Assembly (NCBI GenBank): GCA_036898135.1
Contig: CM072523.1
Span: 46,396,329 to 46,460,328 of the forward strand
Origin: Oncomelania hupensis
Lineage: Eukaryota; Mollusca; Gastropoda; Littorinimorpha; Pomatiopsidae
Length of the DNA: 64,000 nt
Direction of reading: 5' to 3'
The position numbers were made by a program, and so were the translations under genes. The number at the start of each line of letters is the position of its first letter. The stretch's first letter is position 1. This document shows positions 21,031 through 31,282 of this stretch, in pieces. The notes under the pieces were generated by a model that was not told the DNA's origin, did no database searches, and worked only from the letters and a program-made list of their open reading frames with translations.

Positions 21031-21642
21031 GAGGTGGGGGTGCCGGGAGATTCTGTATAAATAGTATGCCCACCTGGAAATTTAGTGCTTTAAATTCCCA
21101 CTGTCGCTGTCTTTCTCCTTTGTTCTTTCTCATTCCAACTCTGTTCTATCAATCTACTGTACTATCCTCTTCTTCGCTAGACCAGTCACCGACCTTTTTT
21201 TCTTCTTCTTGAAAACACTTCCAAAACTCCTCATTGTGTGTATGAGGTCTGTTGGGTCAGCTTGGGAATATTGGACGCTTTCTGCCAAATGGTCACTAGG
21301 GCTTCCTATGATATTATTATTTTGCAATGTAAGCATGTTAATGTATGTTTTTTTTGGTTGATATTGTATAATAATGTTTGTATTCTATTTTGTTTTTGTA
21401 AACGGGGGTTCGATAAATTAGAGTATAGCTTCAGCGTCCACAACGTGAGATGTTTTTATTGTAAAGTGACCGTCTGGCGGAATGCATTCAGTGTTACCAC
21501 TAGGGTTGTTTCAGCAGACCTTTTTTTCGGATCAGGGGTTATTCGTCTTTCAACCAAGTTGTGGTCCTGATTTCGTGCTCCGGATTCGGCTCTTTGCAAT
21601 GCGCTGGACCCTGTAAGCAACAAATAAAACTAACTAACTAAC
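21031..21642 (+). mobile_element. retroposon family E, copy 1
   Basis: An interspersed repeat of about 590 bp. It starts at a G-rich GTGCCGGG block followed about 10 bp later by TATAAATAGTA, and ends GGACCCTGTAAGCAACAAATAA with an (AACT)n tail. Other copies are 22684-23261 and 37940-38531 (minus strand) and 61647-63200 (plus strand, split). The shared 5' boundary in four copies argues that this is the full-length unit. There is no convincing coding frame and no tRNA or 5S head. Confidence 0.75.
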
Positions 21643-22336
21643 CTCCATGCAGCGTAGTTACGGCGTGATAGGTCGACCGCGTTAATTGTCCGGAGTTGTT
21701 CTTTTCAGGAATTCCCCCGACAATCGATGCGCTCGATCTAACCAATAGAAAGACTCACTAAGTTTGATAGATCAGACGAAAAATGACTGAACACAAGAGA
21801 ATCGCTACCAATTCAACAGGCAACACTTAGAGAATTGGCAGAGTTCATACAGTTTCAACCTTGCAACCACTGGAAACATTTTTGTATAGCTTCTTTGTAG
21901 TTATTATGTTTCCATTCATGTTTTCCCAGTAACATAGTTTTTTTTTTATATCGTGCAAACTTCCGTGCGCATCATAATCAAAATCATAGGAAGAAGAACA
22001 GCACAAGAGAGCACAATATTCTTTACTGGTTCACAAACCCCTAAAACGTAGCACGATAGAGAAAGAAAGAATAGAAAAAAAGACAGAACCAAAATCCCTA
22101 CATTTCCTATCGCTATTCGTGTGATGCGTGTAACAATTTAGCTTTCTTTCCTATTCATCTTATCAAACTCAAAGGCAGCTTGCAGAAAGTTGCCTGATAA
22201 GCTTGACAAGGACCCTACCACGTGCAGTGGCGTAACCAAACAACGCGTATAGAACCAAAGAGCTTAATGATAGAAAGAGGGGGAACTTGGTACAGAACCG
22301 CGAGACGAAAAGTAAGAGTTATGCTCCCTTGTCGAC
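21643..22336. other. upstream region of the THAP exon; no other feature
   Basis: No repeat or coding signal is recognised. Any promoter for the downstream exon would be here, but no clear TATA or initiator could be picked. Confidence 0.4.
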
Positions 22337-22485
22337 ATGCTGAAAATGGCTCGTGGCAGAAAGTCAAAAGGCGACCGAGTGAAACAGGGCGGTGACTTTT
22401 GCACAGCCATCAATTGCCATAATGCCAGATACAAGAAAAGTTGTGTTGGCAAGTCCTTTTTCAAATTTCCAAGAGACAAAGAAAG
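22337..22485 (+). CDS. THAP zinc-finger protein, first coding exon (partial gene)
   Basis: The open frame from ATG at 22337 encodes about 49 residues. It has a basic N terminus (GRKSKGDRVK), C-x4-C (FCTAINC) and then SFFKFPRDKER. This is the N-terminal half of a THAP domain, where the C-x(2-4)-C pair and the F-x-F-P signature are characteristic. The frame ends at AAAG followed by GTAAAT, a plausible donor (phase 2) at the position where THAP genes are often split. The second Cys/His pair would be in the next exon, which I could not find in this window. THAP domains bind DNA and occur in host regulators and in P-element, Kolobok and THAP9-type transposases, so host versus transposon origin is open. 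Confidence 0.65.
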
Positions 22486-22683
22486 GTAAATTGCAATTGA
22501 AAAACTTCATTCTTTTGTGTTTAAGTAGGCCTAAACTAAGACCGCTGCAGTGTTGTTAGTGTTAAAACAATCGGAGAGCGGCTTGAATGATTCATGTTAT
22601 ACCTATGTGCTAAATCCAAAACAGTTTGCTTGCTGACAGTTTACGTTCAACAGGTCGCTCACTGTTTACGTTATTGCTAGGTT

Positions 22684-23261
22684 TGATTGATTGATTTATT
22701 GTTGCTTTAGGTCCAGCGGACTCTTCCGAGCCAAATCAGGACCGGACAACCCCCAATCCGCATAAAAGATCTGCCGAAACAACCCTAGTGGGAAAATTGA
22801 ATGCCCTCCACCGGCCAGTCACTTTACAATAAAGACATCTCACGCGGGGGACGGCTGAGGGTTGACCTCAACTACGCGAATACCCCGGTTACAAAAACAA
22901 AATAGAATACAACCATCATTATAAATCATCAACAAAACACATACATATAAAATGCCTATAGTGCGAAATAATACAATCATAGGAAGCCCTAGTGACCACC
23001 CGGCAGAAAGCGTCCAACACTCCCAAGCTGATCCAACAGACCTCATACACAAACAAGGAGTCTTGTCCAGGAAGAGTTTTCAAGAAAAAAGGTAGGTCAT
23101 TGATCTAGCGAAGAAGAAGAAAGTATAGCAGAGTGATAGGACAGATCAGGAATGGGAAAGAGCAAATGATGAAGACAGCGACAGTGGGAATTTAAAGCAC
23201 TAAATTTCCAGAAAGTGGGGATACTATTTATACTGAAACCCCCGGCACTCCAACGGGGGGA
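22684..23261 (-). mobile_element. retroposon family E, copy 2 with target duplication
   Basis: A complete minus-strand copy bounded by an 11-bp direct repeat ATTGCTAGGTT (22673-22683 and 23262-23272). Read on the minus strand, the 5' end is CCCCCCGTTGGAGTGCCGG, then TATAAATAG, and the 3' end is CAACAATAAATCAATCAATC. A target duplication of this length plus a short-unit tail points to LINE-type retrotransposition. Confidence 0.85.
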
Positions 23262-23272
23262 ATTGCTAGGTT

Positions 23273-23785
23273 GTTTGACTATATTTGTGCTTATATTTCA
23301 AAAGAAGATGTCAGATTGGCAGTTTGGCTTCATCAAACTGCTTATGTTAACAAGTTAAATTAGACTAAGTCTGTTTTCTCCTCGTGATCAAATACTGTGC
23401 AAGATAACCCCTTACCTAGGCACAAAAATGGTCCTTGATCTGTTGTAATCCCTTTTCGTTTGAGTGTAAACGGGAAAAAACTGTAATGTAGAAACTCAGT
23501 CCTTGTTCTCATCTGTGAATTTCTGCGCATTAGATCTATATTGCGTGGAATGTTGTAATCTAGGTTCTGAGTGTTCTGTCTGAATAATTATTTAATTATT
23601 TTCCATGAAGTGACTGATGTTATTAAGCCAGTGATGTGGGAGGTGAGAGGGTTGGGGGGTATGGGGACACCTGATATAAATTAAATTCACCCTATTAGTG
23701 AAACATTTTGTTATTGTGCTTTATTGTGATTAATTGATTGAATGACAGAGCTCTCTCTTCCCCCAACCCCCCTCTCTCTCTCTCA
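23273..23785. other. no recognisable feature
   Basis: AT-rich sequence, searched for a continuation of the THAP gene without success. Confidence 0.4.
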
Positions 23786-23794
23786 CGATTACAG

Positions 23795-23863
<69 letters not shown>
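23786..23863. repeat. (CT)n microsatellite
   Basis: About 34 CT units. The flanks repeat CACGATTAC on both sides (23783-23791 and 23862-23870). Confidence 0.9.
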
Positions 23864-23864
<1 letters not shown>

Positions 23865-25088
23865 GATTACGGATTTACACAGTTTCGGATAAATGAAACT
23901 GTCATGCATATTTTAATTTTAAAATATCTGTCGTTGATTACTAAAAAAATAATAAATTCCAGGGCAGAAAACGAACCTATGACATACACACATAAGCAGC
24001 ATAAAAGCACCTAATAAATGTCAATAAGTAAACATAAAAAAGATAGCAGTAGCGAAATGTTAATAATAATGATGGTTAAAAGTTTGGTTTTTGCAAACGT
24101 TGCCATAAAAATGTTCTTTTGCAATGGCATAGGCTCAATAAGTTACCACGCACAGATCATTCATATAGCAGATGATGAATTCTAGCCAGCCCGAGCAAAG
24201 GGAAATAATCCGTGAGAGCGTCTCGAATTTTTGTATAGGACATAATGGAAGTTCCTCCTCTTTCCGTAATAAGCTCTTTGATAGGACTACATGTATTCCC
24301 ATATTACCGTGGCGTGATCAAGCATGTAATATCGGATGACGCGAAACCCTAGTGGCTATAGACAGGCCACAGCACATTGATCTCGTGTCACGTATGGATA
24401 AACGAAACCTTATCTTGATGGGTAATGCAACAGGTAATGCATCTGACAACAAAGAATAATTAAGATGTTTTTTACAAGTTTGACTCTGCGTTTATAAGGT
24501 TTTTCCAGCCCAAAAAACTGACAGCCGCGATTGGCAACCATTGCAAAGTCTATCATCGCTAGGGAAACTGGCTAAAGCAATACGATTCTCTCGGAAACGT
24601 GGACACAAAGTTCAAAACAAGGTTCACAGTTACCTGGCTACGCATTGACCACATTCGCAATGCCGTGGCAACGTTAACAATGCCGTGACAAACCAGAAAC
24701 AAAGTCTTCTCATGATGACGTCAATGCATAGTTCCTAAATAATCATTTCACCATCGAGGATTAAAACTTTTCCTACATCCAAAATTATATTTGGGGGGGG
24801 GGGGGGGGGGGGGGGGATGGCGAATAAAAAACAACAACAACAACGACACATATTTTTCACGAATTCAGTTCCCCTCTTCACGTTGAAGAAGGCGCAGTTC
24901 TAATAACAATCACTACGTCATTGTAATTTAAAAAAAATATTTATGTATTTATTTATTTCTTAATTTATTTATTTTTATTATATTTATTTATTTATTTTTT
25001 AATGCAACGTTACAGTAGAAACTCTGTCTCTGTTGCCAGCACATTCTACAACGAAGACTATGCTTGTTTCCGCCGATCTTCTGTTGTT
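23864..25088. other. no gene; poly-G run and TTTA-rich tract
   Basis: A poly-G run of about 24 bases at 24793-24816 and TTTA-rich sequence at 24930-25005. No coding feature is supported. Confidence 0.55.
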
Positions 25089-25097
25089 AGCTAGTTA

Positions 25098-25391
25098 AAA
25101 AAAAGGTAAAGGTAGTCCCATAGCCTTGTGGCCGTAGGGGAGCGTGATGTTGGAGATCACACTTATCTTGGGCCAGCGTAATGAGGGTGATGCCCAACTC
25201 TCTCCCTCGCTGCTTTACCTTCCCCACCCTCAAGAGAGTAGGTACTCAATCACAGTTGAGTCAACTGGGGGCGTTGTTATTTGTCGCTTCACGCCTTAGC
25301 GGTCACCCATCCAAGTGCTAACCGCACCGGACGGTGCTTCACTTTCGACACAGTAGCGAGTGCTCCAACCACTGCACTATCCGACACCCCG
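25098..25391 (-). mobile_element. chimeric tRNA/5S rRNA SINE (family H), copy 1
   Basis: On the minus strand this starts GGGTGTCGGATAGTGCAGTG (tRNA-like A box) and continues with a 5S rRNA-like stretch: the intermediate-element-like AAGTGAAGCACCGTC and the C-box-like GTTAGCACTTGGATGGGTGACC. It ends in a TACCTTTACC tail. A 9-bp target duplication AGCTAGTTA flanks it (25089-25097 and 25392-25400). A second copy lies at 39378-39680. Confidence 0.85.
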
Positions 25392-25400
25392 AGCTAGTTA

Positions 25401-26189
25401 CAATCAATTATATTTCAAGTTTTTTTTTTTTCCTTATATTAGCAGACAAGTGAAAAACACCATGCAAACCTAATTAATATTTGAACTTTTTACGAATCAC
25501 AATATATTTTCAGATCTGTACCTATTCAGCAACGCATATTATAAATTCCACTCAAATCCTATAATTTAGAATTTGTTTTGGAATACGATTAATCCATGCA
25601 ATAATAACAAATTGATCTCTATTTGCTCCATGCTTCACGCATCAATGTCCTTCTTGCAATATTCAGTTTCTTTTCTCATTTAAACATCAGTTTAATTAAT
25701 TAGTTTATCGAATATCACTGTCATCGCATAGTTTCTTCAGGAGATAGCGCATCATTTTTTTTAACACACATCTTAGGGAGTAACTTCACAGTAAGTCTGT
25801 AGCTTACACAGTTTTTCACACCAATCTTAAAAAGTAAATTCTTATGCAAGGAGGCTTGTTGGATAAACAAATGATAATTTATGCATTCCCGGAGCCCAGC
25901 TCTCCGCAGAGGGATGAAGGAAAGCGATCTCGCTGTTGCTAAATCAACGTCTCCGCAGGGATTTGGAGGAATCCTGAGTTATCACAGTTATCACATCATT
26001 CGATCACTATCACTATATCAGCAATATCAGCCGCGATGACTCCTCGTCGCCGTCCTGCTCACCATCGTCCTCCTCCCTCTATTTTTCTTCTTGTAACGCT
26101 TTTATTTGCCCCTTTTTATTGGGACATTCTGGCCGCTTCCCCTGGGGAAGTCGTAGTCGCAGCCTGTGGCGCGCCCATACCCAACCTAC
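25401..26189. other. no recognisable gene
   Basis: AT-rich sequence to about 25840, then a possible diverged repeat D segment (25840-26000). The proline/arginine-rich short frame at 26036 has no supporting motif. Confidence 0.45.
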
Positions 26190-26402
26190 CTAATATTAGT
26201 TGTGTTTTTGAAATTTTGCTTGGGGAGCAAACCGGAGTACCCGGAGAAAACCCCCCGAGACGTTGCCCGAGTCGAAAATAAATAACATTCGGAGAAACAT
26301 AACGCCCAGATGCTGGATCGATCCCACACCTGTTAGGCACCTTTGGTTTCTGGCCTGTGGACAAGGCAAGTTAGTTCCGCCTTAGCCCACTTAACCACAA
26401 CG
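26190..26402 (-). mobile_element. SINE family F with conserved core
   Basis: On the minus strand a tRNA-like head contains a TGGTTAAGTGG A-box-like word and GTGGGATCGATCC (B-box-like). The motif TTTTCTCCGGGTACTCCGG follows downstream, a sequence I recall as conserved in many invertebrate SINEs. A related core word (AGGAGAAAACCCCCGAAG) occurs at about 42610. Confidence 0.65.
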
Positions 26403-26469
26403 CTTCTTCTTCTTCTTCTTCTTCTTCTTCTTCTTCTTCTTCTTCTTCTTCTTCTTCTTCTTCTTCTTC

Positions 26470-26527
<58 letters not shown>
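26403..26527. repeat. (CTT)n(CAT)n compound microsatellite
   Basis: About 23 CTT units followed by about 18 CAT units. Poly-Leu and poly-His frames over it are artefacts. Confidence 0.95.
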
Positions 26528-26854
26528 CTGGAGGAAGTGAGGGCAATGTGATTAAACTCTCCGACTACTGAACATGAGTGTGAGTTTTTTTTTTCTTTTT
26601 CTTATAAATAATATTTTTAAGTCATGATATTTGTCGCCAACGTTTTGAACACCGCTTTCCTTCTAAGTACAGCATGGAAGCCTCGTTGAAGCGCTACCAA
26701 TGAGAGCGAGTGAAAGGGGAGGATGTTGCGAAGGGGATTGGAACGGCGTGGGGAGGGAGGGAAGCAAGCACAATCCCCGTAGCACAACATTACCAAGAAA
26801 CAGCGTTACAATGTGGTTGGAGTCAGCCAGTACTAAAAGCCAATAGTACCATTA
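26528..26854. other. left flank of the LTR retrotransposon
   Basis: No gene recognised. The 5-bp target duplication CCCAC is at 26855-26859. Confidence 0.5.
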
Positions 26855-26859
26855 CCCAC

Positions 26860-28307
26860 TGTCGCGAAACGAAACGCTCGCGAGGATTTTTATTTTCCAA
26901 GTGCAAATTGTTTTATAGAGTGCCTGTGCTAGATTTAGAAATATGACGTCAATTTTGCTGCGCGTCAATCGCCATTTTTTTTATTCCTGGAAAAGAATAA
27001 AATGGACGATTTTTATCGATGATTCTTTTGTGTGAAAGTTTGTGATTAATGCCAATAATAAAATTTGAGGAAAAGCAAAGAGGTTTGTGAGCTATTAATT
27101 TTATAAAATATAATATTTGAGGTGATAGGTCATTTGTTTGCGTTGGGAAATTTTCATTGGTTGTTTTAATGATAAAAGTATGGTAACCTTAGTAAAATGA
27201 AACAGAGGCGAAATCGGTTAGGAAAACTGGCAATCAGTTGGGAAAGAGATCTAGACTGGACAGGGAGGATTCTACCCAAGCTCCGAGGCAACTTATTCTG
27301 TGGGGTGCCAACGACAGTTTAGCTGGAGGCTGAATGATGTCAGATGTGGTTGGGCCAGGAAGATAGTTGTTCCTCGACGTTTGATCAGCTTTAGCTGAAT
27401 TCTGGCACCGTAGGGTAAATATTTAGATTTTTCTTTATTCAAGATGATTTCCCAAGAAGATTGATACGTGTGATGATTTGTTCATTGAATATATGTATTT
27501 TTCAGAGGAGAAAAATAGTTTGTTCATTGGATGCATTTGTTTTCCAGAGGAGAAAGATAGTTTGTTTGTTTGAATGCATTTCTTTTCCAGAGAAAGATAA
27601 TTGGTTCGTCTGAATGCAGTTGGTTTTCAGGGGACTGATGTGTTGATTAATCGTAACATGTTTTTCCAAGCAGAGCCGGACCTGAAGGAGTTTAAGTTTG
27701 TATGGAAATAATTTTCATGCAAATATCTAAGACTGGTTTTGTTCGGCAGGTGTTTTTATCTTGTGGTATTATCCGTCTGGGATATCTGTGACGATGTCAT
27801 CTTTGTGACTGGCACTGGATTCTTCGATGACGTCTGGCTTATGATCGGAGTGACTGATTCTAAGATGGAACTGTACGTTAACGAGGGCTACAGAAGTCAC
27901 TGGTGGGTCATGGACAGCCTTTAGATCTAACGGCGACATCGACGTCAAGTTCCAGCTCCTATTAACTTTTCTACCAACTCACCTAGTTCCGGATTTCTTC
28001 ATCTGTTAACAACGATTTCAACGAGGACTTTATAAGAAGCTAAGTAAAAAAAACAATCGAACTTTATTTTCGGTAACCACGACAAAAGCATCGCCAAATT
28101 ATCGTTCCGATCTCGAAGAAAAAATGAACGGAATATAATAAAATACTCGAACTTGGAAAAATGTGTTATGTGTTTGTGAAGTGTTGGAATGAAATGGTGT
28201 ACCTTAGTTTTTTTTATTGAAATAAAACCATGTTCTGGGGTAAGTCATGAAAGTCAAGGAAGTCCTTCATCAGTAGTGATCACCCAGTAACACCCAGGTT
28301 TGCGACA
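26860..28307 (+). repeat. 5' LTR (1,448 bp)
   Basis: Begins TGTCGCGAAACG and ends GTTTGCGACA. It contains AATAAA-type words (for example near 28214) that could serve polyadenylation. It also holds a diverged internal tandem repeat at 27475-27640 with units of about 50 bp carrying TTTTCCAGAGGAGAAAGATAG. The 61-residue frame in this LTR is repeated in the 3' LTR and shows no motif. Confidence 0.95.
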
Positions 28308-28310
28308 TTC

Positions 28311-28328
28311 TGGGGGCTCGTCCGGGAT
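28311..28328 (+). promoter_or_regulatory. primer-binding site, tRNA-Pro type
   Basis: TGGGGGCTCGTCCGGGAT lies 3 nt inside the 5' LTR. It matches the 18-nt complement of the tRNA-Pro 3' end that is well known from gammaretroviruses. It fixes the 5' LTR end and predicts tRNA-Pro priming. Confidence 0.9.
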
Positions 28329-29455
28329 TAGAATTTCTGGAAAATTCTAGGGGGTAACGAGCCATTCATTTTTTTAATGTCAGAGGTGCACCATTAATCC
28401 AATACTTTACAAATTCAACACTTCAGCGAGTTTTCATAATTTTTTCCATAATAATAAGTTCTTGCTTCAAGTTGTGGTTACCTTGATGTAATTGTTGCAC
28501 GTCTGCATGAGCATGATTAGAGAGCAGTATAGGTAAGATATTGTTTTATGTTGTTGCTAGTCATTGCTTACATAAAATGTGCATTATATCTGCTAACATG
28601 TTAGTGCATCAGTGGGTACATATTGTCTGAGAGCCCAGCTGTGCAAGTATCTTCAGGGAAATCATCTCGTTTGAAATTATTTATTCTGGCGGTTGAGCAG
28701 TGAAGACCGGTATTATCCGTAGTAGGATTAAAGATATTTTGGGTATAAGTTTTACTTTTCCAAAATTTCGAACCTTTGATTGCAGAGTTTGCAATAGCTA
28801 TTGTACGTAGGTACTAGTGTTTTGGTCGAAGGTATACTTAGGCTGAACAGTTTCTGCAACCTATGACGTTTATTATCCTGATGGAGTATGTAGGGTAAAG
28901 TATCGGTCATAGATTGAAAGTAAGTTTTCCAGCTTAAACTTTAAGTAAGTTGGATGTTCCGAAAACATTGTATAGTTTCAGTGTTGTTCGAAGACAGGCT
29001 AGAGGTTAGGTATTGATCGGTGAGGCGGTCAACCTAATTAGCTCTGTGTTGCTTAGTCGGGTCAAACCTCTAACCAAGAATTATTTCTAGTTGAGGGTCT
29101 GAAAGTCAGATTCGGTAGTGTCCGATTGACAGTTTAACCAATTGTGGTAATTGGTAGTGCTGGTTAGTAAATGTGGGTCTAGTTAGACGTTTTACTTAAC
29201 CAGGAGACTAAGTGTGGATGATAGTCTGGAAGGTAGTGGATTATCGTCGGTGATCGTGTTATTAGTGTATAACCGTTCACGTAAGGATAGCTGTGATAGA
29301 ATAGCCGGTTTGGGGCTAGAGCGCAGGCGTATCCGTTGTAGTACTTTAACCTTTGGAAAGGCGAGTACGTTTGAGGCCTAAATAGTCTGTGGTTTTATCT
29401 ACCAGGGTTACGTGTAGTAAAACAGGATTAGTTTAGGAAAAGTTTGGCTAGGAGG
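28329..29455 (+). other. untranslated leader of the LTR retrotransposon
   Basis: About 1.1 kb without a long frame between the primer-binding site and gag. It is GT-rich with repeated GGTAGT/TTAGT words and would include packaging signals if any exist. Confidence 0.7.
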
Positions 29456-30523
29456 ATGCCGAGGCAGCAACCAGTTCAGATGGAGACTGAGTCTCCGCTG
29501 CTAGCCTACAAGCAGGATGGGATCATCCTGGGTCTGACAGATAAGGATCTGGCAGAGTATGTGGAAAAGAGAAGGAAAGAAGCGGAAGAGAAAGCGGAGA
29601 GGATAAGGGAGGAAGAGAAAGCGGAGAGGATCCGGAAGGAGAAGGAAGAGAAAGCAGAGGAGAAAGCTGAGAGGATAAGGGAGGAAGAGAAAGCGGAGAA
29701 GATACGGCAGGAGCAACGGGAGGACCAGCTCCGACGTGAAGAACGAGAAGAGCGCATTATGAGAGAAGAAAGGGAGGCCAAGGCAAAATTGGAACAAATG
29801 GCCATGCAGAACGAGTTTGAGTTGAGAAAGGCGCAAGAGTGGACTGCAGATGATGGGGATCAAAATCAAAATTTTTATCCGGAGCCGAGGGCAGCGAGGA
29901 GCTGTCTGAATGTGAATGTGCCTTATTTGGATGATAAGGACGATGTAGAGGTCTACCTGAAACAGTTTGAGCGTATCGCTACGTTGTCAGGTTGGAACAA
30001 GGATGAGTGGGCAATAAGATTGTCTGGTCAATTACGAGGCCAAGCGCGGCAAGTCTACACTGAGATGTCTGATGAGGAGATTTTGGATTACGACATGGTC
30101 AAGGCAGCGATCATGAGGCGTTTCCAACTGACCGCTGAAACATATCGAAAAAGGTTCAAGGAATTCAAGCGGGGCAGTCATGAAGGCATCAGGGAGTGTA
30201 GGAACAGAATGGGGATGTATTTGGACAGATGGGTGGATTTGTCTGAGAAAGAAGGAAAATCAGGTGAGCTGAAGGATTTAATTCTCATTGACAAAATGTT
30301 GGAGATAGTGTCTCAAGAGGAGGCAAGATTTATTAGGGAAAGAAACCCTACGTGTGTGGACGAAGTGGTGGTCCATGCTCAAACTTATGAAGATGCGCAG
30401 AATGCTGGAGGTCCGATAGCAACGAGGCGGCCCATTGGACCCAGTGCTAGAATGGATAACCGTCCCAGGGTTAACCAGCAACGCAGAATTCGAACATGGG
30501 ACAACGACGTAATGGAGGGGTGA
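29456..30523 (+). CDS. gag: Gag-like protein (capsid region)
   Basis: The first ATG is at 29456; the frame is open four codons further upstream without an ATG. Residues of about 35-120 are a highly charged Glu/Lys/Arg coiled coil made of repeated EEKAERIREE-type units. The following region (LNVNVPYLDDKDDVEVYLKQ through about residue 310) has the hydrophobic and tryptophan pattern of retrotransposon gag/SCAN-like capsids, including SGWNKDEWAIRLSGQL and LSGQLRGQARQVY. The zinc knuckle is not in this frame: the frame stops at 30521 and the next frame (-1) overlaps it from 30496. Gag would assemble the particle. Confidence 0.85.
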   Translation: MPRQQPVQMETESPLLAYKQDGIILGLTDKDLAEYVEKRRKEAEEKAERIREEEKAERIRKEKEEKAEEKAERIREEEKAEKIRQEQREDQLRREEREERIMREEREAKAKLEQMAMQNEFELRKAQEWTADDGDQNQNFYPEPRAARSCLNVNVPYLDDKDDVEVYLKQFERIATLSGWNKDEWAIRLSGQLRGQARQVYTEMSDEEILDYDMVKAAIMRRFQLTAETYRKRFKEFKRGSHEGIRECRNRMGMYLDRWVDLSEKEGKSGELKDLILIDKMLEIVSQEEARFIRERNPTCVDEVVVHAQTYEDAQNAGGPIATRRPIGPSARMDNRPRVNQQRRIRTWDNDVMEG

Positions 30524-30975
30524 GTGGTCAAGCGACAGGTCCTGGTAACGCGGGTGCGTCAGGAATAAACAAGTCTCAGCAAAACTTCAAGGGATGTTTT
30601 CGATGCGGAGGCCCACATTTGATGAGGGATTGCCAAAAGGCAAATGTGAATAGAAACAGACCAAACTCAAACCTAGCGTCAGCTGTTGTGAATGCGGTCA
30701 ACGTGACCCAGGAACAGAAACCGTGTAATCGATGTAGTGAAGACGGCTATGAACCGAACTGTGAATTGAAAGTGGATGGAGTAAAGGCTCAAGGTATTCG
30801 GGATACAGGAGCCAGTAGCATATTGGTGGATTCAAGTTTAGTTTCCCCAAGCAAGTATACGGGTGAATACCAGAACGTGACACTTGCAGATTCATCCAAG
30901 CGAAAGAAAGTGCCCATTGCTGTGGTGCATTTGGAAACTCCGTTTTTCGTTGGAGAAACGCGTGTTTTGGTTTGA
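30496..30975 (+). CDS. pro: Gag zinc knuckle and aspartic protease
   Basis: Overlaps the gag frame by 28 bp in the -1 frame. It holds CFRCGGPHLMRDC (C-x2-C-x3-H-x4-C, one residue shorter than the usual C-x2-C-x4-H-x4-C knuckle) at about residue 35. A second Cys pair (CNRC) is at about residue 78, and the retropepsin signature IRDTGASSILVD at about residue 98. The ATG at 30496 is internal; in the active element this part was probably reached by frameshifting or was one frame before mutation. The protease frame stops early at 30973, where a -1 shift continues it at 30972. Confidence 0.8.
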   Translation: MGQRRNGGVSGQATGPGNAGASGINKSQQNFKGCFRCGGPHLMRDCQKANVNRNRPNSNLASAVVNAVNVTQEQKPCNRCSEDGYEPNCELKVDGVKAQGIRDTGASSILVDSSLVSPSKYTGEYQNVTLADSSKRKKVPIAVVHLETPFFVGETRVLV

Positions 30976-31241
30976 AGACGCTGGTGCATCAAGTTCTGAT
31001 AGGAAATAGCAGAAAGATGACAGACGGGACTGAGGTCAAAGTTCCATTGTTTCCGTTGGTAGAGCAACCGGAGGAACAAGTTGTAGCACCGGTACAAACC
31101 AGGTTGCAGGAGAAGCAACAAGCACAAGCCAAGCCATGGATTCCTAAACAGATTGACTTAGGGCAAGTACGTCCTGAAGATCTATCTAAGGAACAGAAGG
31201 CAGACCCGACTTTAGGAAAGATTCGGAAAGGGCAGAACTAG
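30972..31241 (+). pseudogene. pol linker fragment between protease and integrase
   Basis: Continues the protease in another frame (KTLVHQVLIGN) and then a Gln/Pro-rich linker. It ends with LSKEQKADPTLGKIRK, wording typical of the segment just upstream of Gypsy integrase zinc fingers. A further -1 shift near 31230 is needed to enter the next frame. These shifts mean this copy cannot make a continuous Pol. Confidence 0.7.
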
Positions 31242-31282
31242 CGCTCAAGCAAGAAACCCACTACGAGTGGAAGAAAGATATT

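Noticed and set aside
27739..27924. 61-residue protein repeated at 33262-33447
   Set aside because: The duplication is explained by the two LTRs; no motif and no reason to expect coding inside the LTR.
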